Shown: in pieces, positions 17,337-30,194 of the stretch
Position numbering within the stretch: position 1 is the first letter of the stretch
Layout: the number at the start of each line of letters is the position of its first letter
DNA from: Pseudomonas sp. PDM18
Lineage (GTDB): Bacteria > Pseudomonadota > Gammaproteobacteria > Pseudomonadales > Pseudomonadaceae
Length of the DNA stretch: 64,000 bases
Direction: 5' to 3'
Assembly: GCF_014852585.1 (NCBI RefSeq)
Contig: NZ_JACVBX010000001.1
Location: forward strand, 186,001 to 250,000
Position numbers and translations under genes: made by a program
Notes under the pieces: generated by a model
What the model saw: the letters and a program-made list of their open reading frames with translations, nothing else
The model's database searches: none
What the model was told of the DNA's origin: nothing

Positions 17337-19169
17337 ATGCTTTACCGTCGTTTCGAACGTCTGATCGATCCCTTCCGCGACACCCCCGAGCGCATGCCGC
17401 CTTCCGACGTCGTCCGCTTCTACGTCTACTACCTGCGCCAGGTCTGGCCGGTCTTCCTCGCCCTGCTCTTCGTCGGGCTGATCGTCGCACTGATCGAAGT
17501 CGCGCTGTTCAGCTACCTGGGGCGCATCGTCGACCTCGCGCAAGGCACCGCGCCTGCCAACTTCTTCACCGTGCACGGCCGCGAGCTGATCTGGATGGCG
17601 GTGGTTGCGCTGGTCCTGCGCCCGGTATTCAACGGCCTGCACGACATGCTGGTGCACCAGAGCATCAACCCCAGCATGACCAACCTGATCCGCTGGCAGA
17701 ACCACCGCTACGTGCTCAAGCAGAGCCTGGGCTTCTTCCAGAACGACTTCGCCGGGCGCATCGCCCAGCGCATCATGCAGACCGGCAACTCCCTGCGCGA
17801 TTCCGCCGTGCAGGTAGTCGACGCCATCTGGCACGTGGTGATCTACACCGTCAGCGCCCTGGTGCTGTTCGCCGAGGCTGACTGGCGCCTGATGATTCCG
17901 CTGGCGCTCTGGGTGTTCGGCTACGTCGGCGCGCTGGCTTACTTCGTGCCCCAGGTGAAGAGCCGCTCGGTGGCAGCCTCGGACTCGCGCTCCAAGCTCA
18001 TGGGGCGGATCGTCGACGGCTACACCAACATCACCACCCTCAAGCTGTTCGCCCACACGCGCCAGGAAGAGGACTACGCCCGCGAAGCCATCGACGACCA
18101 GACCCGCAAGGCCCAGCGCGCCGGGCGCGTGGTGACCTCGATGGACGTCACCATCACCATCTTCAATGGCCTGCTGATCGCCGGCACTACGGGCCTCGCC
18201 CTGTGGCTGTGGACCCAATCGCTGATCTCGGTCGGCGCCATCGCCCTGGCCACCGGCCTGGTCATCCGCATCAACAACATGTCCGGCTGGATCATGTGGG
18301 TGGTCGGCGGCATCTTCGAGAACGTCGGACAGGTGCAGGACGGCATGCAGACCATCGCCCTGCCCCGCCAGGTGACCGATGCGCCCGACGCCAAACCGCT
18401 GGTGGTGAAGCACGGCGAAGTGCGCTTCGACCAGGTGAACTTCAGCTACGGCAAGGGCGGCGGCCTGATCAGCGGCCTCGACCTGACCGTGCGCCCCGGC
18501 GAGAAGATCGGCCTGGTCGGTCCTTCCGGTGCCGGCAAGTCGACCCTGGTTAACCTGCTGCTGCGCCTGTATGACCTGGAGGGCGGACGCATCCTGATCG
18601 ACGGCCAGGACATCGCCCACGTGACCCAGGAAAGCCTGCGCGCGCAGATCGGCATGGTCACCCAGGACACCTCGCTGCTACACCGCTCGATCCGCTCCAA
18701 CCTGCTCTACGGCCGCCCGGATGCCGGCGAGGCCGAGTTGCAGGACGCGATCCAGAAGGCCCGCGCCTCGGAGTTCATCCCGCAGCTGAGCGACGCAGAA
18801 GGGCGCACTGGCCTCGACGCTCACGTCGGCGAGCGCGGCGTCAAGCTCTCCGGCGGCCAACGCCAGCGCATCGCGATCACCCGTGTGCTACTCAAGGACG
18901 CGCCGATCCTGATCCTCGACGAGGCCACCTCGGCGCTGGATTCGGAAGTGGAAGCGGCGATCCAGGAAAGCCTGGAGACCCTGATGCAGGGCAAGACAGT
19001 GATCGCCATTGCCCACCGTCTCTCGACCATTGCGCGCATGGATCGCCTGGTGGTGCTGGAGCACGGTCGCGTGGTCGAGAGCGGCAGCCATGCCGAGCTG
19101 CTCGCCCATGGCGGGCTCTATGCGCGGCTGTGGCGACACCAGACCGGCGGGTTTGTCGGGGTGGATTGA
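17337..19169 (+). CDS. ABC exporter, fused permease-ATPase (MsbA-like)
   Basis: A 610-residue half-transporter. Six helices occupy about residues 38-330. The nucleotide-binding domain has Walker A G-P-S-G-A-G-K-S-T (395-403), signature L-S-G-G-Q (504-508), Walker B I-L-I-L-D-E (524-529) and the switch histidine in I-A-H-R-L-S-T. It works as a homodimer in the inner membrane, exporting lipids or drugs. An adjacent gene for a partner is absent. The 77-base gap after ppiA holds a GC-rich hairpin (17293-17315) without a T-run. Position corresponds to PA3228. The substrate is unknown. Confidence 0.92.
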   Translation: MLYRRFERLIDPFRDTPERMPPSDVVRFYVYYLRQVWPVFLALLFVGLIVALIEVALFSYLGRIVDLAQGTAPANFFTVHGRELIWMAVVALVLRPVFNGLHDMLVHQSINPSMTNLIRWQNHRYVLKQSLGFFQNDFAGRIAQRIMQTGNSLRDSAVQVVDAIWHVVIYTVSALVLFAEADWRLMIPLALWVFGYVGALAYFVPQVKSRSVAASDSRSKLMGRIVDGYTNITTLKLFAHTRQEEDYAREAIDDQTRKAQRAGRVVTSMDVTITIFNGLLIAGTTGLALWLWTQSLISVGAIALATGLVIRINNMSGWIMWVVGGIFENVGQVQDGMQTIALPRQVTDAPDAKPLVVKHGEVRFDQVNFSYGKGGGLISGLDLTVRPGEKIGLVGPSGAGKSTLVNLLLRLYDLEGGRILIDGQDIAHVTQESLRAQIGMVTQDTSLLHRSIRSNLLYGRPDAGEAELQDAIQKARASEFIPQLSDAEGRTGLDAHVGERGVKLSGGQRQRIAITRVLLKDAPILILDEATSALDSEVEAAIQESLETLMQGKTVIAIAHRLSTIARMDRLVVLEHGRVVESGSHAELLAHGGLYARLWRHQTGGFVGVD

Positions 19170-19215
19170 TCACGCCCCGCGCACGACCGTCCACGATTGT
19201 GCGTCGGAGCTTCCC

Positions 19216-19239
19216 TAGGAGCGGGCCATGCCCGCGATC
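19216..19239. repeat. REP-type element (single)
   Basis: TAGGAGCGGG, CCAT and CCCGCGATC form the common Pseudomonas intergenic palindromic unit. It lies between the convergent ABC exporter and AraC genes. Confidence 0.6.
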
Positions 19240-19262
19240 AGCGTCGACAGGCAGTGCCTGAT

Positions 19263-20261
19263 TCACAAGTCCTCGCGATACTCCCCCGGCGTCTTGCCGA
19301 ACCAGCGGCGGAAGGCGCGGAAGAAGTTGCTCGGCTCCGAGAACCCCAGCAGGTAGGCAATCTCCAGCAGCGTCATGCGCGGCGTGGCGAGGTACTGCTG
19401 GGCCAGTTCGCGACGCGTATCGTCGAGCAGTTGCTGGTAGCTGGTGCCCTCTTCCTGCAGGCGACGCTGCAGCGTGCGCTCGGACAGGTGCAGCGCCTGC
19501 GCCACGCTCTCGCGCTTGGGTTCGCCTTGCGGCAACAGGCGACACAGCACCTGACGCGTCTGGTGGCTGAAGCGGCTGCTGACGAAGCGCGCCAGGTACT
19601 CCCCGGCGAAACGGTCGTGCAGCCGCGCCAGCTCCTCGTTGGCGGTGGGCAGCGGCGCGCTCATGTCCTCGTGGGAGAACAGCATCGCGCAGTCCGCATG
19701 GCCGAAGCTCAGCGGCGCCTGAAACAGCTCGCAGTAGGGTTCGACATCCGGCGGCGCCTCACCAGCCAGGCGCACCTCCAACGGCTTGATCGCCCGCCCG
19801 GTGATCCAGCGCAGCATGGCGATCAGGCTCGCCAGCGAGCACTCCGCGCTCTGCCGCGGCACGGGCAGGAGATCACCATGGACGACGATGCGGTACAGGC
19901 AGCCCTCAGGCAGGCGGCGGAAGGTCAGGTCGGCACCCTCGGCGATGATCCGCTGGTAGCGCTCCAGGCGCTCGAAACCCTCGCCCAGGTTGCGGCTGGA
20001 CATCAGCGCATAGCCCACCACGGGGAACGCCGGCGTATGCACGCGAGCGATGTTCAGGCCGATGGCCGGGTTGCCGGACAGCTCCACGGCGCGGTTCCAC
20101 AGGCGGCTCATGGCGTCTTGCGGGAAGCGCGCATCGGGGTCGTCGAGGGCGGCGAAATCAAGCCCCAGTTCGGCGAACAGCGCGCGGCAGTCGAGGCCTT
20201 CCAGCTCCAGCGACTGGACGATCCCCCGCACCCAGCTCGACAGGGTCGTACGCTCAGGCAT
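19263..20261 (-). CDS. AraC-family transcriptional regulator
   Basis: A 332-residue regulator. The last 100 residues hold the two AraC helix-turn-helix motifs, including L-L-E-I-A-Y-L-L-G-F-S-E-P-S-N-F-F-R-A-F and the terminal K-T-P-G-E-Y-R. The first 200 residues resemble the arabinose-binding-like domain of OruR/ArgR-type Pseudomonas regulators (Y-A-L-M-S-S-R-N-L-G). No obvious operon partner exists: the neighbour on its 5' side is the divergent Mpo1-like gene, on its 3' side the convergent ABC exporter. The regulon is unknown. Confidence 0.88.
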   Translation of the reverse strand: MPERTTLSSWVRGIVQSLELEGLDCRALFAELGLDFAALDDPDARFPQDAMSRLWNRAVELSGNPAIGLNIARVHTPAFPVVGYALMSSRNLGEGFERLERYQRIIAEGADLTFRRLPEGCLYRIVVHGDLLPVPRQSAECSLASLIAMLRWITGRAIKPLEVRLAGEAPPDVEPYCELFQAPLSFGHADCAMLFSHEDMSAPLPTANEELARLHDRFAGEYLARFVSSRFSHQTRQVLCRLLPQGEPKRESVAQALHLSERTLQRRLQEEGTSYQQLLDDTRRELAQQYLATPRMTLLEIAYLLGFSEPSNFFRAFRRWFGKTPGEYREDL

Positions 20262-20409
20262 GCAATTTCTTCTGGTTATGGTGGTGATCCGCGCCGATCG
20301 GCCGGAGAAGCCGGCGGCACAGGGGGATACTAAACTGGCCCCCTATGTCATCCGCAAGTCTGAAGGCACCAGCCTACACTGGCGCCATCACAACAACAGG
20401 AGGTGCGCC

Positions 20410-20727
20410 ATGAGCACCCAGACCGCCGATCGATTCCAGAGCTTCGCCGAGTTCTACCCGTACTACCTGCAGGAACACAGCAACGCCGTGTGCCGCCGCC
20501 TGCACTACGTGGGCAGCCTGCTGGTGCTGTCGATCCTCGCCTACGCCATTTTCAGCGGCCACCTGCTGTGGCTGCTGGCCATGCCGCTGGCCGGCTACGG
20601 CTTCGCCTGGGTCGGCCACTTCGTGTTCGAGAAGAACCGCCCAGCCACCTTCAAGTACCCGCTGTGGTCGCTGATGGGCGACTGGGTAATGCTCAAGGAC
20701 GCCTTCACCGGGCGCATCCGCTTCTGA
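20410..20727 (+). CDS. DUF962 / Mpo1-like membrane protein
   Basis: A 105-residue protein with two hydrophobic segments (about 35-50 and 53-68) and the family landmarks H-Y-V-G-S near 33-37 and G-H-F-V-F-E-K-N-R-P near 70-79. The latter precede a W-S-L-M-G-D-W motif. Yeast Mpo1 of this family is an Fe(II)-dependent dioxygenase acting in fatty-acid alpha-oxidation; whether the bacterial form does the same is not established here. A very strong AGGAGG stands six bases before the ATG. It is convergent with the GT-C glycosyltransferase gene. Confidence 0.85.
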   Translation: MSTQTADRFQSFAEFYPYYLQEHSNAVCRRLHYVGSLLVLSILAYAIFSGHLLWLLAMPLAGYGFAWVGHFVFEKNRPATFKYPLWSLMGDWVMLKDAFTGRIRF

Positions 20728-20739
20728 GTCACTGAGCGA

Positions 20740-22260
20740 TCAGCGCGCGGCGTTACGCAGCGACGCGCGCTCGAACAACAGCGCCTGTACTTCCCCGCCG
20801 GCATGCTGGGCAACGCGCCGCCAGCTCGAGGGAACGTCGGGAATCTCCTGGTCGTTGTAGCGACTCATCACCAGCCACACGCGGCCATCGCCTGGCGGCA
20901 GGTCGGCCAGGCGATCGACGAAGCTGTGCTGGCGGTCGTCGATCAGCGAACCGAAGCCATACTCGCCAGGTCGCCCGGAAGAGCCGTCGTCCGCCGGCGC
21001 GGTATAGAGCAGCGGCTCGATGCCGGTGCGGTTGTAGTAACGGAATGCCAGGTACCAGAGGATGTCGTCGACTACCACCCGGTCCCCCACGTGGTAATGG
21101 GCGTTGACGTAGTCGACCATCCCGTCGAACTGCTCGTCCGGGTCCGTTTCGAGGGCACGCTCCAGCCCCATGCCCTGCAGGCCGAGCAGCGTTGCCAGCA
21201 TCACTGCGCCGAGAACGCGCCGCGCCTCCAGCAGGCGGTCCAGCGCCAGCGCGAACAGCAGCGGCAGGCCGAGGGCAAAGGCCGTCAGGTAGCGCTCGAC
21301 GAACACCGGCGAAACGAAGGACACACCATACAGCCCCAGCAGCGGCAGGCCGACGTACAGCGAGACCAACACGCCAGCGCGCTGGCGGCTGCGATCGTGA
21401 CGCAGTACCAGCAACATCGCCCCCACCACCAGCAACGGCACGCCCGCCAGCAGGGGCCAGGACAGCTCGTTACCATCGGATTGCGCCAGCCATTGCCAGA
21501 GCATGGAGGGAACGGAACGGCCATCCACCGGCGGCTCCCAGCCCACGTCGCCACCGGCGACCAGCACAGCCATATGCCGAACCAGGTCCAGCAGGCCGGG
21601 CAACCAGGGCAGGAACAGCACGGCGATGGCCAGGTTGGCCAGCCACCAGTCGCGGCGGCGCAGCGGAGTGTTCGGCAGCGACGCCAGCCAGGCCCAATGC
21701 ACGAGCAGGCCGAACAGGCTGAAGTAGTGGGTGTAGAAAGCCGCCGTCATCAGCAGCACGTAGACCAGCAGATGACGACGCTTGCCCTCCTCCAGCCAGT
21801 AGAGCAAGGCCAGAGTCGCCGCCAGCAACCAGCAGCCGAGCAGCGAATACATGCGCACTTCCTGGCTATAGCGCACCGCCGTCGGCAGCACCACCAGCAG
21901 CAGAACGGCGAGCCAGGCCGCGCGGCGACTGGCGAGGCGCCAGGCCAGCCAGCCACCGAGGAATACCGCGAGCGTGCCGAATACCGCACTGAACAGGCGC
22001 AGCGAGAACACGCCCTCGCCCAGCTGCCCGGTCCACAGGTGCAGCAGATAGAAGTACAGCGGCGGATGCACGTCACGGGCGGCGTGCTGCCAGAGTTGCA
22101 GCGGCGAATAGCGGGCGAGGAACAGGCTGGAGCTTTCGTCGCCCCAGATGGCCGAACCGGTCAGCTCATACAGGCGCAGACACAGAGCTAGCGCCAGCAG
22201 CGGCAGGAACCACCACTGGCGCAACAAGGCAAACAGACTCGGGGACTCGCGGGAAGACAT
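20740..22260 (-). CDS. GT-C family membrane glycosyltransferase (ArnT/PMT-like)
   Basis: A 506-residue polytopic inner-membrane protein. The first extracytoplasmic loop carries the acidic GT-C motif W-G-D-E-S-S (39-44). About ten hydrophobic helices follow, and a soluble periplasmic C-terminal domain begins near residue 370. Such enzymes use polyprenyl-phosphate sugars to glycosylate lipid A, protein or glycans at the outer face. I prefer the ATG at 22260 (GAGG five bases upstream) over the adjacent GTG. It follows lhr by 57 bases on the same strand. Acceptor and donor are unknown. Confidence 0.82.
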   Translation of the reverse strand: MSSRESPSLFALLRQWWFLPLLALALCLRLYELTGSAIWGDESSSLFLARYSPLQLWQHAARDVHPPLYFYLLHLWTGQLGEGVFSLRLFSAVFGTLAVFLGGWLAWRLASRRAAWLAVLLLVVLPTAVRYSQEVRMYSLLGCWLLAATLALLYWLEEGKRRHLLVYVLLMTAAFYTHYFSLFGLLVHWAWLASLPNTPLRRRDWWLANLAIAVLFLPWLPGLLDLVRHMAVLVAGGDVGWEPPVDGRSVPSMLWQWLAQSDGNELSWPLLAGVPLLVVGAMLLVLRHDRSRQRAGVLVSLYVGLPLLGLYGVSFVSPVFVERYLTAFALGLPLLFALALDRLLEARRVLGAVMLATLLGLQGMGLERALETDPDEQFDGMVDYVNAHYHVGDRVVVDDILWYLAFRYYNRTGIEPLLYTAPADDGSSGRPGEYGFGSLIDDRQHSFVDRLADLPPGDGRVWLVMSRYNDQEIPDVPSSWRRVAQHAGGEVQALLFERASLRNAAR

Positions 22261-22317
22261 CACAGCCTCGCAGGGAGAAACTGCCGTGCCGCTGAGTGTA
22301 CGTCAGCCGCGCCCGGC

Positions 22318-26634
<4,317 letters not shown>

Positions 26635-26745
26635 GCAGACCAATATGGTGGCGCGCGAAGCCCGTCACAAGGACCACTGATCGCGCCTCGCCGCAGGCCG
26701 CACCAGCCGTTACTCTTCATTCACCCACCCGGCGGAAGTACATCG

Positions 26746-27114
26746 ATGAGCGAGCGTGATCGCGACTATTACTGGGAGCAGGTCAGGCAGCAGAACAAGC
26801 AGAAGCCGCCCGAAGACCCGAAGCGCAACTGGCGGATGCTGGTGAAGCCGCTGCTGTGGTTCCTGATTCCCTTGCTGATCCTCGCCGCCGGCACCGCCCT
26901 GTGGCGCAACCCGGCCAGCCAATTCTGGCTGCACGAACGCTGGGTACTGCTGCAGATTCGTCTGGGCGTGACTCCTGACGGTCTGCAGACGACGCCCGCG
27001 GCCTCGCCCTACAGCGACAGCCCGCGCAAGCTGTCCGACTGCATCAAACCGGGCAATGTGATCGACGATGAAGTGCGGGCGTGCGTGAAGGGATATCAGC
27101 CGAAGACCTGGTGA
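26746..27114 (+). CDS. small single-pass membrane protein of unknown function
   Basis: A 122-residue protein with a charged N-terminus rich in Gln, Lys and Arg (1-30). One strongly hydrophobic helix spans about 33-51, and a C-terminal soluble part of about 70 residues carries two cysteines. GGCGGAAG stands about 11 bases before the ATG at 26746. It is convergent with phhR, whose stop is nine bases away, and divergent from lhr. I do not recognise a family. Confidence 0.65.
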   Translation: MSERDRDYYWEQVRQQNKQKPPEDPKRNWRMLVKPLLWFLIPLLILAAGTALWRNPASQFWLHERWVLLQIRLGVTPDGLQTTPAASPYSDSPRKLSDCIKPGNVIDDEVRACVKGYQPKTW

Positions 27115-27122
27115 CCAGCGCC

Positions 27123-28685
27123 TCAGGACTCCTCGCTCTGCCCCAGCCCGTGCATCCGCAGCTTGTTGGCGATGGTGGTGTGCGACACCCCCAGCCGCTT
27201 GCCCAGTTGCCGGCTGCTCGGGTGCTCGCGGTAGAGCCGCTCCAGCACCGCGCGTTCGAAGCGGCCGACGATGGCGTCCAGCCCGCCTTCCAGGGAAAAA
27301 TCCCCCAGCGGGTGCGGCGCACCGTAGTCCGGCAGGCGGATGTGCTCGGGGCGGATGGTGCCGCCTTCGCACAACGAAACCGCCTGGAACAGCGCGTTCT
27401 CCAACTGCCGCACGTTGCCCGGCCAGTGGTAGCGGCCGAGGCGGTCCAGCGCCTGCGGCGAGAGCCTGGGCAGCGGGCAGCCGATCTGCCGGCTGGCCTG
27501 GTCGAGGAAGTGCTCCACCAGCGGCTCCAGGCCGTCCAGGCATTCGCGCAGCGGCGGGATGTGCAGCGACAGCACGTTGAGGCGGTGGTAGAGGTCCTGG
27601 CGGAATTCGCCCTTGGTGCACAGCTCGGACAGGTCCACCTGGGTCGCGCAGATCACCCGCACGTCCAGGTACACCTCCTCGTCGCTGCCGACGCGGCGGA
27701 AGCAGCCGTCCTGCAGGAAGCGCAGCAGTTTGGCCTGTAGACGCGGGCTCATTTCTCCGACGCCATCGAGGAACAGCGTGCCCCCGGCAGTCAGCTCCAG
27801 CAGGCCGAGCTTGCCTTCCGGGCGCGCACCTTCGAAGGCGCCGGGGCCGTAGCCGAACAGCTCGGTCTCGGCCATGGATTCGGGCAGGCCGGCGCAATTC
27901 AGCGCCATGAACGGCGACTGCCCGCGCGGGCTGGCGAGGTGGCAGGCGCGGGCCAGCAGCTCCTTGCCGGTGCCGGTCTCGCCTTCGATCAGCAGCGGCG
28001 CGTCCAGCGGCGCCATGCGCCTTGCCTCGCGGACCACGGCCGCCATCACCCGCGAGCTCTGGAAGATGCTGTCGAAGCCGCGCAGCTCCAGGCGACGCAC
28101 GTTGTAGATGCGCTCGCCGACCCGGTCAGCGCGGTGCAATGTGAGTACGGCGCCAGCCAGTGCTTCGCTTTCGTCGTGCTCGGTCTGCAGCGGCGCGATG
28201 TCGGCGAGGAACACGTCGCCCTTTACCTTAACTCGCAAGCCGTTGATGCGCGCCTTGTTGGCCCGCACCAGTTCGGGCAGGTCCAGGTCTTCGACGTAGC
28301 GCGACAGGGGGATACCCGGCACTTCGTCGACGCGCACGCCCAGCAGCTGGGCGGCGGCGCGGTTGCCCGCGACTATCTGCCCGGCCATGTCGATGGACAG
28401 CACCGGGAACTCCAGCGCCGCCAGCAGTGCGTTTAGCTCGAGGTGGCGGCGCTCGCTGGGCATCAGGCCGACGCGCTTGACGCCGAACACGCCGGGCACC
28501 GCTTCAAGCTTGGGCTTGAGTGACTGGAACTGCAGGTTGATGAGGTTCGGGCAGAGCAGGTAGATGGCGTTGCCCTGCTCGCCGCCGACTTCGCCGCGGT
28601 TGACGTTGATGCCGTAGTCGACCAGCAGGTTGAGGATGTCGCGCAGGATGCCGACGCGGTTCTGGCAGTGCACTTTGATGCGCAT
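27123..28685 (-). CDS. phhR: TyrR-like aromatic amino acid regulator PhhR
   Basis: A 520-residue regulator with ACT domain (1-75), PAS domain (about 80-190), AAA+ domain (about 205-430) and a C-terminal Fis-type helix-turn-helix (491-511). Walker A G-E-T-G-T-G-K-E (235-242) is intact. The sigma54-contact loop reads G-A-F-E-G-A (282-287) instead of GAFTGA. Walker B reads L-F-L-D-G-V-G-E (304-311), with Gly308 where glutamate is usual. In pseudomonads PhhR activates the phenylalanine hydroxylase operon in response to Phe/Tyr. It is divergent from phhA across 259 bases containing candidate sigma54 and TyrR-box elements. The altered loop leaves open whether activation is sigma54- or sigma70-dependent. 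Confidence 0.95.
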   Translation of the reverse strand: MRIKVHCQNRVGILRDILNLLVDYGINVNRGEVGGEQGNAIYLLCPNLINLQFQSLKPKLEAVPGVFGVKRVGLMPSERRHLELNALLAALEFPVLSIDMAGQIVAGNRAAAQLLGVRVDEVPGIPLSRYVEDLDLPELVRANKARINGLRVKVKGDVFLADIAPLQTEHDESEALAGAVLTLHRADRVGERIYNVRRLELRGFDSIFQSSRVMAAVVREARRMAPLDAPLLIEGETGTGKELLARACHLASPRGQSPFMALNCAGLPESMAETELFGYGPGAFEGARPEGKLGLLELTAGGTLFLDGVGEMSPRLQAKLLRFLQDGCFRRVGSDEEVYLDVRVICATQVDLSELCTKGEFRQDLYHRLNVLSLHIPPLRECLDGLEPLVEHFLDQASRQIGCPLPRLSPQALDRLGRYHWPGNVRQLENALFQAVSLCEGGTIRPEHIRLPDYGAPHPLGDFSLEGGLDAIVGRFERAVLERLYREHPSSRQLGKRLGVSHTTIANKLRMHGLGQSEES

Positions 28686-28758
28686 GGCGGGCCCGTGGTT
28701 GTCGTTGTGATGGGCACTCCGGCACGGGTTTTCGCAAGGCGGCCGGAAATTACCGTCA

Positions 28759-28788
28759 AGAATATGTGACAGATCAGCGCGCCTTCAA
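28759..28788 (-). promoter_or_regulatory. candidate sigma70 promoter of phhR
   Basis: Reading leftward, TTGAAG (28788-28783), an 18-base spacer and TATTCT (28764-28759) lie 74 bases before the phhR ATG. The match is moderate. Confidence 0.3.
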
Positions 28789-28792
28789 GCCA

Positions 28793-28808
28793 TGGCGGGA
28801 TGCTTGCG
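28793..28808 (+). promoter_or_regulatory. candidate sigma54 (-24/-12) promoter of phhABC
   Basis: TGGC and TTGC stand with exactly ten bases between the invariant GG (28794-28795) and GC (28806-28807), fitting the TGGCAC-N5-TTGC consensus spacing. It lies 137 bases upstream of the phhA ATG. Confidence 0.45.
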
Positions 28809-28816
28809 CCGCCAAG

Positions 28817-28834
28817 CGTAATTATTTCTTTACG
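28817..28834. promoter_or_regulatory. candidate TyrR/PhhR operator
   Basis: CGTAAT, six bases and TTTACG match the TyrR-box consensus TGTAAA-N6-TTTACA at nine of twelve positions. It lies in the phhR/phhA divergent region, just downstream of the candidate sigma54 promoter. Confidence 0.4.
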
Positions 28835-28944
28835 GATTGCCGCTCAGGGCGCTGGCCAGCGCTGCGCCAGGGGGCTGATCGCCGGCGCGCATCGCGCTAT
28901 TGATGAGTCATCACAAGAACAGGCAGCTCGACGCCGGAGGCTCC

Positions 28945-29733
28945 ATGAAGACAACGCAGTACGTGGCCCGCCAACCTGATGAAGACGGTTTCATCCACTA
29001 CCCGGAAACCGAGCACCAGGTCTGGAACACCCTGATCACCCGCCAGTTGAAAGTGATCGAGGGCCGCGCTTGTCAGGAATACCTGGACGGCATCGAGCAG
29101 CTCGGCCTGCCCCATGAGCGCATCCCGCAGCTGGCCGAGGTCAATCAGGTGCTCCAGGCCGCCACCGGCTGGCGTGTGGCGCGGGTGCCGGCGCTGATCC
29201 CGTTCCAGACCTTCTTCGAGCTGCTGGCCAGCCAGCAGTTCCCCGTCGCCACCTTCATCCGCACCCCAGAAGAGCTGGACTACCTGCAGGAGCCGGACAT
29301 CTTCCACGAGATCTTCGGCCACTGCCCGCTGCTCACCAACCCCTGGTTCGCCGAGTTCACCCACACCTACGGCAAGCTCGGCCTGGCCGCCAGCAAGGAA
29401 GAGCGCGTGTACCTCGCCCGCCTGTACTGGATGACCATCGAGTTCGGCCTGCTGGATACCTCGCAGGGCCTGCGCATCTACGGCGGCGGCATCCTCTCGT
29501 CGCCAAAAGAGACGGTCTACAGCCTCTCCGACGCGCCCGAGCACCAGGCCTTCAGCCCGCTGGAATGCATGCGCACGCCGTACCGCATCGACATCCTGCA
29601 GCCCCTGTATTTCGTGCTTCCCGAGCTCAAGCGCCTGTTCGAGCTGGCCCATGAGGACATCATGGCGCTGGTGCGCGAAGCCATGCGCCTGGGCCTGCAT
29701 GCGCCGAAGTTTCCGCCGAAACAGGCCGCCTGA
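28945..29733 (+). CDS. phhA: phenylalanine 4-monooxygenase
   Basis: A 262-residue iron- and tetrahydropterin-dependent hydroxylase turning phenylalanine into tyrosine. The iron ligands H121, H126 (H-E-I-F-G-H) and E166 (M-T-I-E-F-G) are present, and the monomeric bacterial length is exact. CGGAGG stands before the ATG at 28945. It is the first gene of phhABC: PhhA oxidises Phe, PhhB recycles the pterin and PhhC transaminates tyrosine, opening the catabolic route to homogentisate. Divergent phhR regulates it. The phhA-phhB gap of 104 bases contains a degenerate REP-like palindrome. Confidence 0.98.
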   Translation: MKTTQYVARQPDEDGFIHYPETEHQVWNTLITRQLKVIEGRACQEYLDGIEQLGLPHERIPQLAEVNQVLQAATGWRVARVPALIPFQTFFELLASQQFPVATFIRTPEELDYLQEPDIFHEIFGHCPLLTNPWFAEFTHTYGKLGLAASKEERVYLARLYWMTIEFGLLDTSQGLRIYGGGILSSPKETVYSLSDAPEHQAFSPLECMRTPYRIDILQPLYFVLPELKRLFELAHEDIMALVREAMRLGLHAPKFPPKQAA

Positions 29734-29771
29734 TCCGCTGCAATCGATCCCATCTGTGCCTAGGATGAGAC

Positions 29772-29806
29772 GTGCTCGCGAGCCTAAGATGGTTCGCGAG
29801 CGCACT
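29772..29806. repeat. degenerate REP-like palindrome between phhA and phhB
   Basis: GTGCTCGCGAGC and GTTCGCGAGCGCAC face each other across a short AT-containing loop. It resembles the GCTCGCGA core of the other REP units in this window. Confidence 0.4.
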
Positions 29807-29837
29807 CCTATGCCACCCACGACAAGGAGAACCTTTG

Positions 29838-30194
29838 ATGACCGCACTCACCCAAGCCCATTGTGAAGCCTGCCGCGCCGACGCCCCGAAGGTGTCCGAC
29901 GAAGAACTGGCGGTGCTGATCAAGCAGATTCCGGACTGGAATATCGAGGTCCGTGACAATCACATGGAACTGGAGCGGGTCTTCCTGTTCAGGAATTTCA
30001 GGCACGCCCTGGCCTTCACCAACGCGGTAGGCGCCATTGCAGAGGAAGAAGGCCACCACCCCGACCTGCTGACCCAGTGGGGCAAGGTCACCGTCACCTG
30101 GTGGAGCCACGAGCTGAAGGGCCTGCACCGCAACGACTTCATCATGGCCGCGCGCACCGACGAGCTGGCCGCGAAAGCAGAGGGACGCAAATGA
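29838..30194 (+). CDS. phhB: pterin-4a-carbinolamine dehydratase
   Basis: A 118-residue enzyme that dehydrates the 4a-hydroxy-tetrahydropterin released by PhhA so that it can be re-reduced. The active-site histidines sit in E-E-G-H-H-P-D (H73, H74) and W-W-S-H-E (H91), the family fingerprint. AAGGAG precedes the ATG at 29838. Its stop overlaps the phhC start (ATGA at 30191-30194), so phhB and phhC are translationally coupled. In P. aeruginosa PhhB is also needed for full PhhA accumulation. Confidence 0.97.
   Translation: MTALTQAHCEACRADAPKVSDEELAVLIKQIPDWNIEVRDNHMELERVFLFRNFRHALAFTNAVGAIAEEEGHHPDLLTQWGKVTVTWWSHELKGLHRNDFIMAARTDELAAKAEGRK

Noticed and set aside
20803-22191. A 462-codon rightward frame opposite the GT-C gene.
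   Set aside because: Antisense, very rich in Gln/His/Arg; the leftward frame has proper membrane helices and a GT-C motif.
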